Positions 13,825 to 24,424 of a DNA stretch of 64,000 nucleotides are shown in pieces. Origin of the DNA: Termitomyces sp. T153. Lineage: Eukaryota > Basidiomycota > Agaricomycetes > Agaricales > Lyophyllaceae. Under the pieces are notes generated by a model. The model saw only the letters and a list, made by a program, of their open reading frames with translations. It had not been told where the DNA came from and made no database searches. The stretch spans positions 81,215 through 145,214 of the forward strand of contig JACKQL020000114.1 in assembly GCA_018296165.2 (NCBI GenBank), written 5' to 3'. Position 1 is the first letter of the stretch. Each line of letters opens with the position of its first letter. A program made the translations under genes and the position numbers.

Positions 13825-13968
13825 TTTTTTCTCCTTTCGTGATGAAGCTCTTAAGCGTGCTGGCGCGTCCTCTCGGCACAGTTGGATCGCTTACCCGCTT
13901 TTTCTCCTTCCATCATGAAGCTCTTAAGCGTGGCTGGCGCGTCCTCTCGGCACAGTTGGATCGCTTCC
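13825..13968. repeat. Two-copy tandem repeat in the promoter of the dehydrogenase gene
   Basis: A unit of about 70 bp containing GATGAAGCTCTTAAGCGTG and CTCTCGGCACAGTTGGATCG occurs twice, period about 74 bp. It ends about 105 bp before the ATG at 14073. Its position suggests duplicated promoter sequence. The match between copies is about 90 percent. Confidence 0.75.
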
Positions 13969-14072
13969 AAGATCACCCTTAAACTCTCTTGACCCACATT
14001 TGCTTATGCCATCCTTTATATCCTGCGTCTGCATCATAGTCCTCCGAACTCTTCCAATTCAAACACCCTATA

Positions 14073-15387
14073 ATGTCTACTTTTGATAGTAACATCGATG
14101 CCATTGACGTCGCCAAGGCTTTCTCTTCCGAGATCAAGGACAAGAGAGGTAAGCTTCTCTCTTCTATACCTTGGAGTGTGACTGACAGCTCTATTGCGGC
14201 CAGTCATCGTCACCGGTGTTACCCTTGGGGGTTTTGGTGCCGAAGCTGCCCGTGTCCTGGCCTCCGAGGGTGCCGAAGTCGTACTTGCCGGACGGAGAGC
14301 TAACAAGTGGGTCAAGAATGTTTCTATCTGCGTTGATCTAACTGACAGTTGTGAAGAATCAAGGAGACCGCCGATGCTATCAAGGCTGAGTTTCCTAAAG
14401 CGAAGCTCAAAGAACTTCTCTTCGACTTGAACTCACAGGCTATGATTCGTAAGTCTGCTGCCGAGGTCCTGGCTTACGATGGCCCCGTCGATGTTCTCAT
14501 TCTCAATGCCGGAATCGTGTGTGCGACTCCTTGTTGCCTGATTGTCTAGCTAATCAATTTTTGGTAGATGGGCACGCCCTACAAGAGGACCGAGGAAGGA
14601 CTTGAATCCCAGTTTGGCAACAACCATATTGGCAACTTCCTCTTCACCAACCTCGTCCTTCCTAAGCTCCTCGAAGCTCCGGCTCCTCGCATTGTTTCTG
14701 TCGCATCTCTCGGGCACTTCTGGGGTCCCGTTAGGTTCGACAACATAGGCTTCGATGAGGGCAAGACCTATGACAAGTGGGCTGCATAGTACGTTAATTT
14801 CCTCACTTCCCTCAAGACAGATGCTGACATGTCATATCCTTCAGTGGCCAGAGCAAGACTGCTAACATCCTCTTCGCTATTGAGCTCGCTGAGCGCTACA
14901 AGAACACCAAGCTGAAAGTTTTCTCCATTCACGTACGTAGAGCCCACAATTAGTTTACGAGTATTCAATTACTGACCCAGCGCATTAGCCCGGAGGAGCT
15001 GTCACCTCGCTTCACCAACATATGACAAAGGAAGACTACGAAAAGTTTTCTGATTACTATAACCCTGATGGCACGCCCAAGGGGGACTGGATCCGCACTG
15101 TCTCTCAGTCCACAGCCACGTAAGCCCTTTTGTGTCCCTTTCATCCTATTTGTTGCTGATCATCCAAACAGCCATATCGTCGCTGGATTCGACCCTTCCA
15201 TTGCTGACAAGAGTGGTTCTTACCTTGCCGAATGTCAAGTTGCCAACGAGCAAGCTGCCCCTTACGCCCTCGACAAGGTGAATCGTATGGTATGTATGCG
15301 TACGTTCATCTGACATAGTGACATCTACAGGAGAACGCAAAGAAGCTATGGACTCTTAGTGAGGAGATTGTTGGCCAGAAATTTTGA
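14073..15387 (+). CDS. Short-chain dehydrogenase/reductase (SDR), eight exons
   Basis: An NAD(P)-dependent oxidoreductase of the classical SDR type, resembling fungal WW-domain-oxidoreductase/retinol-dehydrogenase-like proteins; the substrate is unknown. I traced eight exons: 14073-14148, 14204-14306, 14357-14516, 14568-14788, 14845-14932, 14989-15119, 15172-15277 and 15331-15387. They give 313 residues with all reading phases consistent. The Rossmann cofactor motif is TGVTLGGFG (from T29, one residue longer than the usual TGxxxGxG). LNAG lies at about 109-112, the catalytic Ser is S160 in VSVAS, and the YxxxK pair is Y187 and K191. The YGQSK motif is split by an intron. All catalytic residues are present. 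Length is normal for the family. Neighbours give no pathway hint. A two-copy repeat lies in the promoter. Confidence 0.88.
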
Positions 15388-16526
15388 AAAATAATGTTCG
15401 TGGCTTTTGTGTTCCATGATACCACCAACTTCATGGATTATATGATCTCTTCCCAATCTTTCGGTGAAAATGTACGAACGATTCACCAGACATGAGAATG
15501 TAGTGACCCTATGAAAAAATGAATTTGATATGTAATACAATCTACTAATAATGCACTAGTCAATGGCTACAGACCGTCGCAACTAGATGATCTTTCAAAA
15601 TAATTCTATCATCAGACCCACATACAATACAGCGATACAAAGTTGTACACGTCTCCTTCGCTTGACTGGGTCCTTCCTGTCTCGATAGTCCCAGATTCCG
15701 GTTCAGAAAGGTGAAGGACATCGATGATGCTAGTAAGGTGTGCAAAGCTGTGCAGATTTGGCGATTAGACCGAAGTCTGAAATCAGTGATTGAGGTGTCA
15801 ATATCATCTGCTTTAAATCCGCATCAATGTTTTCCTTTAGGTCCTCGTTGTAGCCCGTTGGACAGTGCATGTTAAATCAAGCAGCTACCACCATACTGGC
15901 TGCGACACGAGAATAAGTCTTTCATGTACAAATCTAGGATTTGGTATATATGATGGCAGTCCTTTTCGGCGTCATCGAGAAGGTCTTGAATGTTCAGATC
16001 GGCTGAAATTACTATCTACGACGCATACTGGGTGTTTCGCCTTGTGCACAAATGCCCCAGTCAACTTTCAGGATACTGTGTGTTTCGCCTTGTTCACAAA
16101 TGCCCCAGTCAACTTTCAGGGGGGTCGACGATATGGTGACACTGAAGCCATCACTTGGGTAAAAAAAAGACCTCGTCAGAGAGAACGCTGCAAGAGACTC
16201 ACAACATAGGAAACGACCAGGACAAGAGGAATTTTTGGCAAAATGAAAATCCTTGGCCATGGCCTCCAATGAGAACAAGGGCTATAAATTACAATGATTT
16301 CAATAGGGAAGATGAATTACAATGATCCCAATAGGGAACATGCATGACTCATCGCGAAGTCAAATTACAGAGAAAACTCAGTGAGAAAACTCGGTCAAAG
16401 CCGACTTAGACGTCGGGACCGAGAACCATTTTTTATGCCTTCGATTCTCACCCGCGACCACATTTATTTCTCGTTTTTTGCCATTAAGTAAAACCTCTCA
16501 TATCATTCCAAGGAACACATGTAAAG
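15388..16526. other. Intergenic DNA between the dehydrogenase and the triple-repeat gene
   Basis: No gene recognised. It contains a perfect-period tandem repeat, listed separately, and short AT-rich stretches. The final 150 bp are presumably the promoter of the gene starting at 16527. Confidence 0.4.
16025..16120. repeat. 48-bp tandem repeat, two copies
   Basis: The units 16025-16072 and 16073-16120 both carry GTGTTTCGCCTTGT and AAATGCCCCAGTCAACTTTC. They differ at two positions by eye. The repeat lies about 400 bp upstream of the gene at 16527. Confidence 0.85.
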
Positions 16527-18444
16527 ATGGCCAGTCCATTTGAACTTGTCTCCCAGAATCTCAGAAAGCTAGGCGCGATTCCCGTTAGCGAATATCTAGC
16601 CTCATTGCGGTCTGCTCAAGTTCAAGTCGAGTGCCAAGACACCCAGCCCAACCATGATTTATCGTGGTTTCGAATGGATACAGACCAAGATCAGGAGGAA
16701 GTGAACGTTGACGAGGCAGAGGCGAAGGTCATTGACCTTGAACAGGACGAGGATGTACTGGCCATTGAACGCGCGTGCGAGGGACGATGTCGGCTCTCAA
16801 ACTGGGTATTTTATCGCCCATTAGAATCTGATGTAGCTGTTCGTGAGCTTTGCGTTTCGTATAGTCATTTACCGATCCTCACTGAGGGAATCATGCAGAA
16901 TGGGGCGCAGCCCTTCGTGTAGATCTCCATGTTTCACAGTATCACGCGACAGATCAGATTTACGCGACTCAGAAGGAAGCAAAGTCCGCTTGTGCTCGGC
17001 TTGCAATATCAGAAGGCGTTCTGAAGGCGATCGGAGACTTGCAGCAGTCGTCCTCACAGAGCCCAAGTTCTACACAGGAGCCATCAGACCCTATATCGTT
17101 GCACGAGTGGTTTGACAAGCTTCCACGGCCATTGCCGCCTTTCTTCGATGACAAAGTTCTTACAGAGATACACGGTGCTGTGACTTTGGATTCTTGGGCT
17201 GGGAAGGCGCGGGGCGCGCGCTTTAAGATGTATTACTACTTCCCAACTTTTGGCCAGGAGCCTCACCGCCGTGAGAAATCTTTTTCTTTTTCCATATCCA
17301 TATTTTGATCAAAGCTAGTGTTCGGATGCGTGCTTCGTATCGTTCGTCCAAGAGAATGTCGCTCCTTCTTTGTTGACCCTGTCTTTTCTAAACGTTTTGA
17401 TGCTAAGACCGCGGTATGCCTCCTGGCGATATCGCGAGGCGTGGAGGATTATTATTCATCGGTCGCGAACGAGATTGCCAACATTATTACACCAGAATTG
17501 CGGGCATTCACAAGCGAGCAGATCCTGCCCCTTCTCAATCAAATAGCACCTGGTGACACATGTAGTTATTCTTATTCAATGGACCGAAATGGTCTGTATC
17601 TAATTTTAAGCCTAGCCATGAGCAGCCGCTAATATATGTGAACCTAGCATTTGGCTGCACTCTGACCGTTGGCATCGGGGCTGAAGAGATAGAATACTCT
17701 GCTGAACCCGAGTTCAGCAGCAAAGCCGATGCCAAGATCGCAGTTCTGCTCATTGCATCGACAAACGGACTGGTCAAATTCGTCAACTACGGCCACACTC
17801 CGCCAGGCTTCGAGGCGCATTGGGCAGCCATTGAGCCTCGGGTGTCTAGCATGCCCATCGCCTTTAAGGACCCAACCAAACGGAAACGTGATCGACCTCA
17901 GCCTCGACCAATACCAGTCATGAAAGAGTCGAAGAAGTTGAAGAAGCAGAGGAAGCAGGCGCAAGCCGCAGCAAAGAAAAAGAGCGAAGCTGCTGCATGT
18001 CTCATCAAGGACGCCATCTCCAGGACTTCCCAGCCCTCAAACGGTACGCTGAGCGAGAAAGCACTCAGCAAGAGACCCGCGATCTCAATGCCCTTGCACA
18101 GCAATACTTCTTTCGAATATCCAGGACACTCACAACCTGTCCAGGTACCTCATTTCCAGGGGCGGGCAGCCTGGCCCACTTCCATGTGGGATAATTTGAA
18201 TACAAATCCTAACTCGATGCAATTGCAATCGTACCCGAATTATTCTTACCTCTCTCCTCAGAGAACTCAGTATGGGTATCATCCAGGATATATGGACCTT
18301 TCGTACCAGCAGTCGCAGTACGAGTACAGTGACGACTATCATCGCGGTAATCGAGCGTGGCCGTCGACCGTTCAGAGTCCAATCAAAATTCCCTCAGTTA
18401 TGACCCCCACTGAAGAGACGCCAAGAATCATGGGGAGAGAATGA
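16527..18444 (+). CDS. Unknown protein with three related alpha/beta domains (possible dsRBD-like fold)
   Basis: I traced four exons: 16527-16842, 16899-17270, 17319-17591 and 17648-18444. They give 585 residues with consistent phases. Three stretches of about 45 residues resemble one another, starting near residues 106, 230 and 321. Each has hydrophobic-G-x-x-L-x-V/I at the start and AK-x-A followed by A-I/S-x-x-G-V/L at the end. The preceding exon ends in an aromatic strand-like run each time (WVFYRP, MYYYFPTF, YSYSM). The beta-beta-alpha order and the conserved AK and A positions resemble a double-stranded-RNA-binding domain, but I see no proof of RNA binding. The tail has a basic stretch (KESKKLKKQRKQ, about 415-440) and a Tyr/Gln/Ser-rich disordered end. 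All three introns are phase 1 and fall at the same place in each repeat. Family not recognised. Confidence 0.75.
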
Positions 18445-20089
18445 ATGAAGACGCAGGAGAGAGGTCTGAAGAGGACAATTAATGGCACATATAGTTGACT
18501 GTTTCAATAACATGAAGTCGAACGTATCGCATCGTAAGTTTTGAAACTGAAGTCTCCGCTGGTTAATCGGTTGTCATTGTACGAACATCTGGGGCTTGTA
18601 CTACATTATCGATTGTTCCACGGTCTTGTGAAACCGTGCTATACTATTTCAGAGAGATGTCTCCTAAACGATACACCCACTGCCCACTGTATCAAAGCAA
18701 TCATGAGCGGCTTCAGGCGCCAAAAATGCTAAGCCTGGTTGCCAATGTACTGTGTGACCCATCGGTTGGAATTCAGTCAGGTTGAGCAATGGTTCTCAGG
18801 AACTAACTGATCCAATCTGTTGCCCGTTTGGGAGACCTGGCTGGCCGACGATACTGATCTGGGTGTGGGGTTAGAGTTGTGGAAAGTTCAGCCAGAAAGC
18901 CAGTAAGCATTGCCGAGAGTAGAAGGGTTTAGAAATTGGGAAGGCACATTAACAGCGGATGGGACATGACTTAATGTGGAGAAGACAGTATGAACTCCAA
19001 GGGATCAGATTGTAGTAAAAAGTTACAAGGTGTGCCGGCATGCTTGAAAAGGTGTCAAAGAGTGTCCATACTTACCATCCCTTACATACTGCAGGTGCTG
19101 GGACATGATTGCTCAAGATGTACATCAAGTAAAGATAGCGCTTGAAGGAATCAAACCAACAAATCAATCAATCAATCAATTATTGTTGCTATGGTGTACT
19201 GGTTATTGGTGTACTGGTTATGTTGTTTGCTATGGTATACTTGTATTCTTACTATAGGTTGTTGCCACACTTCCTAATGTAGCATATCTTCAACCTTACT
19301 GATGAATTATTTGTCTCAAGCTTTGTGCCTTCAGAATTATAATGAATACTGCATTACCATTGTACTGTAATTACAGTAAATGCTGCAATTACTTTGTCAG
19401 GATCAGATGTGCCAAGTGGACCCAGTCAAGTAGGTAGTGGTCAGCATGGGGGCATTGATTGGGCAGCACTCTGATGGCAGCCTGACTGACATTTACAATC
19501 ACAGTAGTTTTAAGTAATGAGTGGTTGAGATTCATGATGAGTATGATTTCTGCTTCATATGCCATATGCTGGGTGGCAATATCCTAGCACAAAGCCTATG
19601 AACCTAAATTTGATATGGGTTGGGCAGAAACATTGTTAGCACATGCATCAGCAAAATGGAAGGGTTGGTACATGGGTAAATAAGAGCACTTATGTGATGA
19701 AAGGGAAGATAAGTAAGAATACCCATATTTCAGACCTCAACTAATTGGTTAGGTGCTACAATAAATTTATTTTGTTGCAACTTGGCTTTCAACATTGGAC
19801 CAAAATTGTAACCTCAGTGACAATATTTGATAACATTGTATTCAACACCTAATCATTAGCACCTGATTGTCACATAGCCACATTCATGCTCAACAAGATT
19901 ACAATGGCAGTTATGTTTGAGCTTATCAGGCAATATTAGAGCAATTCAGAACCAGTAGTACATACATTTCATAGCAATAAAAGTACAACAATAACAGTAC
20001 AGCAGTAAAAAGTACATGAAGAAAAGCACAACAGTAAATGTAAAGGAAAGCAATGCGCAGCAAAAAAAAATATCCATCCAGTGGCCTTT
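18445..20089. other. Transition from gene DNA into CpG-poor transposon DNA
   Basis: CpG becomes rare from about 18.9 kb. The stretch carries an AATC microsatellite (about 19161-19183) and short direct repeats of GTGTACTGGTTAT (about 19194-19220). No coding sequence was recognised. Confidence 0.45.
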
Positions 20090-20700
20090 TACCAGGATCT
20101 CTTCAACCTCCTCCAGGCTGATTATGCCATGAGGGAGGTTGACTCCCTCCTTGGTCTGACCACCTGGACTGTGCAGCTGGGCTATGTACACTCCCAGCAA
20201 GCTGATCATCAATTAGGAGAAATCATCATGCTCCTCTGTTTTCACCATCTGTGTACATTCTGGTGGAACATATCTATCAAGCCAGATATTGTACGGGGTA
20301 TCCCCTTGAAACACCATGCCCTGGTCATCAACAAAGGACTGACCAAAGTCTTCCAGGTCACTATTCCAAAATTGCTGCAGCACAAGCCAATCCTCTCAAG
20401 TGAAAGCTCTCTAGACCCTGCTGGTCTATGTCATACTGCTGGCAGTTCCATGGTGATGATGAACCCAGTGTCCATTTGCTTCATTGACTGGAGAAAGTGG
20501 GGGTAGCAGTGTGACCCCATAAATAGTGATGGGTAGTGCTGAGGATGCCTGAGTTCCTTGGAGTTTCTTTCTCTGGAGGTATACTACTACTTCCTGAGCC
20601 AAGAATTCCATGTAAATTTTCATGAACTTTATGGGATCAGTAGGGATAATTCCCTCACCAAGCAAGTGTCAAATTACAATATGTTTGGCTACCCTTGTAA
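20090..20700 (-). pseudogene. CpG-poor coding remnant of unknown origin
   Basis: Read on the minus strand, several adjoining frames look protein-like. One is the stretch with LLGEGIIPTDPIKFMK, followed in another frame by DLEDFGQSFVDDQGMVFQG. Frame changes and stops interrupt it. An open frame of 141 codons also exists on the plus strand (20081-20506), so the coding strand is uncertain. It lies just upstream of a Gypsy remnant, but I cannot assign it to that element. Confidence 0.25.
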
Positions 20701-20989
20701 CTAAATGATTCTGTGTTGAGGCCTTTGAGACCTCAATCTGACCTTCACCAGGACCCTTCACTGCATGATCTCATCAAGTTGAGCTTGAGGATCTGTCTCT
20801 AAGGTGTCAGCAACATTCTCTGGGACTGTTTCTATAAATGTGGATAATCCAGCTCCCAAAGAGCTTGTGGCAGGTCTGGAATCATGCTTGAACATTGGAC
20901 TTCAACCCTTGCAGGTCTCCCCCCATGCTCCACACTTGGTTAGTCATGGCAGAAGATAAGTTCTCCCACATTCGTCAATAGTGGACTGA

Positions 20990-21669
20990 ACTCTACACCT
21001 AGAACTCAGAGATCAGAAACTGCAGATGAATTCACAACACAGATGAAGAAGGTCAGGGAGGAAACCCAAGCAGCATTAAAGGGAGCAGCAGAAGATATGA
21101 AAAGATTCTATGATCAACACTACCAACTGGAGGAGTATGAAGAGGGTGAGAAGGTATGGCTAAATGCAGAACATATTTTCATAGAAAGGCCAAAAAAGAA
21201 ACTTGACTGGAAACACTTAGGAACATTTAAAATTGTCAAAAAACACTCCCTGCACGTGTATCAACTCAAGTTACCATGGTCATGGCATATGCACCCTACA
21301 TTCAATGTATCAAAGCTCTGCCAATATAAACCCAATGAGTTTGACCGACCCGTCCCCCACATAACCCTCAATGTTAGAGGCAAAGACTGGGAACCCAAAA
21401 AAATCCTTGATTCTCGACTGCAAAATAATAGCCTGGAATATTTAGTACGATGGAAGGATCAGGCAACATCCAGAGAAACTTGGGAATGTGAATCACGAAT
21501 GCAAGATGAAGCACCCCGTATGATTGTTCACTTCCAACATGCTAACCCCACTGTGTCAAAGAATTTCATTTATCGAATACAACACACTACCATTTGTACC
21601 CCTTCCCAAGCAACTGACAACTCCAATGTACTTAGCTTGCATGGAGCACTCACCTTAATGAAGGGATAA
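20990..21669 (+). mobile_element. Ty3/Gypsy integrase C-terminus with chromodomain (truncated element)
   Basis: An open frame of about 210 codons encodes the C-terminal part of a chromovirus integrase. It contains the helical stretch MKRFYDQHYQ, the GPY/F-like module (GEKVWLNAEHI, then LGTFKIVKKH and HPTFNVSKLC) and a chromodomain (ILDSRL, YLVRWKDQ, TWECES). Such chromodomains guide integration to particular chromatin. The stop codon directly abuts the LTR at 21670. No reverse transcriptase or gag of this copy is found upstream, so it is a 5'-truncated element. A relative of the same LTR family is at 61.7-64 kb. Confidence 0.85.
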
Positions 21670-21937
21670 TGTGATGACTGAATTCAGACTTGTTCAGAGA
21701 CCAATACTGACTCCCTTTTTGCTCGACCCCTCTTCATTGTTTCTTATATGAACTCCTCTCAATCTACTGAGTTATTTATGTTTCATTTGTTCACCCCTTA
21801 TCCCTATTACTTTATCACAGGTATACAACTTCTACAAGCATATGATTATTGTCTAAAGTATATAAACCCATTGTATTCAATAGTACAGACTAACTTTGAG
21901 ATTGTTGGTTTTTGATTTGGTTGATTGATTCCTGACA
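21670..21937 (+). mobile_element. 3' LTR of the Gypsy element (family A)
   Basis: This 268-bp sequence starts TGTGATGACTG and ends GATTCCTGACA, the usual TG...CA form. It is closely matched by the reverse complement of 63744-63999. A TATA-like TATATAAACC lies about 80 bp before the end. Confidence 0.9.
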
Positions 21938-22160
21938 TTCCCTTTTTGCTTGACCCCTCTTCATTGTCTCTTACACAAACTCCTCTCAATCTACTGAGTC
22001 ATTTATGTTTCATTAACCCCTTATTCCTATTACTTTATCACAGGTATACAACTTCTACAAGCATATGATTATCATCTAAAGTATATAAACCTATTGTATT
22101 CAATAGTACAGACTAACTTTGAGATTGTTGGTTTTTGATTTGGTTGATTAATTCCTGACA
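21938..22160 (+). mobile_element. Second, 5'-truncated LTR of family A in tandem
   Basis: It repeats the LTR from CCCTTTTTGCTTGACCCC to the terminal CCTGACA but lacks the first 45 bp or so. The junction with the first LTR shows CTGAC microhomology. The last base abuts, without spacer, sequence homologous to the region upstream of the membrane-protein gene (43234 onward). Confidence 0.85.
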
Positions 22161-23173
22161 ATATCACTATTTGTTCCATCTGTTGCCTCCTCATAGTCAG
22201 GATAAGTATGAGTAAGAGGCAACATTGCTTCTCAGCATAGCCAGCAGTGAGTGTTGGCCATAAATTATGGTATTGACCATGCCCTAAAGTTGACTGTTAA
22301 GATTCTGAAGCTTGAGGATTCACTTGAATGAATCCTCAAGCTCCAGATTTGATCTCTCTGTCTCTGGTTTTTTGAAATGGTGCTCTTGATAAACATATAG
22401 GTGAGTGTGTTCATTCTATTATTGCATTCTACTCCTCTCTCCAAGAAAGAAATTTTGAGTAAGCATTTTCTCCTTTCACCTGGTTTTTTGAGACATCTCA
22501 TGATAAAGAGGCCTCAAAATCATCAATTAGGAGTTCCTGAGACTTCAACTTTTCAAAATAGTCCTTCAGACTCCATATCCTTTCTTTTCTTCCTTCAACC
22601 TCCAAGTTGCCTGCCTTTGAAACATGATGGGAACTGCAGCAATGGACACAGCATACTTTGGAATACAATCTATCCCTGTGGTGGCTGTCTTTGCTGCTCT
22701 TTACCTTCTTTTCCTTGCAGAGTTCATCTTTCAATTGTTCAGGGAACAGAGCCATGTATATTATTCCCTTACATTCTTCTGTGCAGGTAAACTTTGATCC
22801 TTTGTTCAGAAACAAATAAAGGACTGATCATGACCTGATTTCAAGTTAGTCTGTCTGACTTCCTTCATCCTGCAAGCCATAATAGCAGGCATTAGAGGGA
22901 ACAACATCAGCCTATTGATAAGAGCTAAAATCCTTTTTGCAATTGGTTTCTTCTTGCTCATCTACACTACCTATAATCTTGTACTTGACCAGTGTGCACT
23001 GTCAATTTTTGCTGAGTACTCAGTTTCTCAAGAAGCTGCTTTTGGAGCATACTTCAGCAAGTATCATTTTATGTGTTATCTGGCATTGTCATCTCTTTTG
23101 CCTGGTACTCCTTGCAGTGATCATCATGGGCAGTGTCAGCATCTCAGATATCAATACTTTTAATGACTCAAAT
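22161..23173 (+). pseudogene. 5' part of a broken copy of the membrane-protein gene
   Basis: It aligns by eye along its whole length with 43234-44257, covering the upstream region, exon 1 (ATG at 22627), exon 2 and part of exon 3. It ends exactly at ACTCAAAT, where the KDZ element begins; the rest of exon 3 is at 39520-39677. Essentially every CpG of the paralogue is TpG or CpA here (for example GCGAGCC to GCAAGCC, AACGTCGG to AACATCAG), with few other changes. The gene is split and cannot make the full protein. Confidence 0.92.
23166..23173. repeat. Left target-site duplication of the KDZ element
   Basis: ACTCAAAT directly precedes the element start CACC. The same eight bases follow the element at 39520-39527 and occur once in the intact paralogue at 44250-44257. 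Eight bases is the size I recall for Zisupton-group insertions. Confidence 0.9.
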
Positions 23174-23639
23174 CACCTAAGGCAGGACACTTTGAGCTTC
23201 TTGATGGGAAGTTAGGTATATTTATTGTATAGAGAGAAATAGGCCTAACTCAACAACCTTTATGCTGGTTGATGGTGCTTTTTGTAAAAAAGGATCCAGA
23301 TGAGATTTGAGATCTACAGAGGAGGTTCCTTTTGGACCTCCACTTTTGGTCAGACCTGAGAGCAAACCTCTTGAGCAACCTCTCAGTGTGAACATTATGA
23401 TGGAACTCAATGGACCTCAATATCAATGGACTTCATTATCTTTTGATATTTGCTGTCTTCTTATGATGTTTAACAATGCCACTGTCTAAGCTGCTCACTT
23501 GTGCTCAACAACCAGTCACTTCTGGATTAGGCTGCCATTTTAGCAGTCTTATTAAGCATGGTAACAAGGCCAAGACAATGACTCTTGTGGAGCTGCTAGG
23601 ACAATGCAAGGAAAGTAGATGGCTCCAAGCAAAGTTATA

Positions 23640-24030
23640 CTTTCTGCAAAAGCAACATCAGCCCAGTACAACAGATCTGTGACTAGCTTGACAATAACAG
23701 AAATTGACCTGACAACTGAAATTGACTCAACTCTCAGAAATGAACCTGCTCTATCCCTCCAAGAGGCACCCAATGCCAATTTAGTTGATGTTCCTTAAGA
23801 GACCACATGTCCTCATTGCACAGTACCCAATCAAGCAGCCAAAAATTTGTATTCAACTCAGTCTGATGCATTAACACAGCTTGTTGCTCCTCTTCTCAGA
23901 TACATTACAAGCTCAATAGGAATAGTTCCATAGAGACTTCAAGCTCTGAGCTCAAAATGCACAGACATGGGGAATTGCATCAGGAAGGCCAGTCAGGTAC
24001 TCTGCATGTTCCAAGATTGTAAGTCTCCTG
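23640..24030 (+). pseudogene. Remnant of a small coding region with a CPHC motif, left end of the KDZ element
   Basis: A plus-strand frame reads through TEIDLTTEIDSTLRNEPAL and TTCPHCTVPNQAAKNLYS to a hydrophobic helix-like run, with at least two in-frame stops. CPHC could be half of a zinc site. It may be the N-terminus of the transposase or a separate gene. I do not recognise it. Confidence 0.35.
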
Positions 24031-24424
24031 CATTTTTTGCCATTTTGACTGACTACTACATGATAAATAGACTTTGAGAAGCTTACAGTAGAACTGTGCA
24101 CATGCAAAGACCTCCTTCAAGTCCTGGTTTGAAATGGACTTTCCCCCACTTCCCCCTTACAACCTTGCCTGGCAATCTCCATCCATCTTTTGGATTTCTA
24201 CCATGCTCTCTTTGAAAGGTCTTGCAATGCCATCAATGCTATGGCCAGTGCCCTCAATGTGTTTTATACATGTTGGGGATTTGTTCTTCTAAATAAACCA
24301 GTATGTTAGTTTTCATCACTCTAATGATGGCTCATACTGAACTGAACAGGGTTGGCTAGTTGAGGAGCCTTTTTGTAGAGGGCTGGGTTACACTGCACAG
24401 TGGTATGATAACCTCCAAATACAG

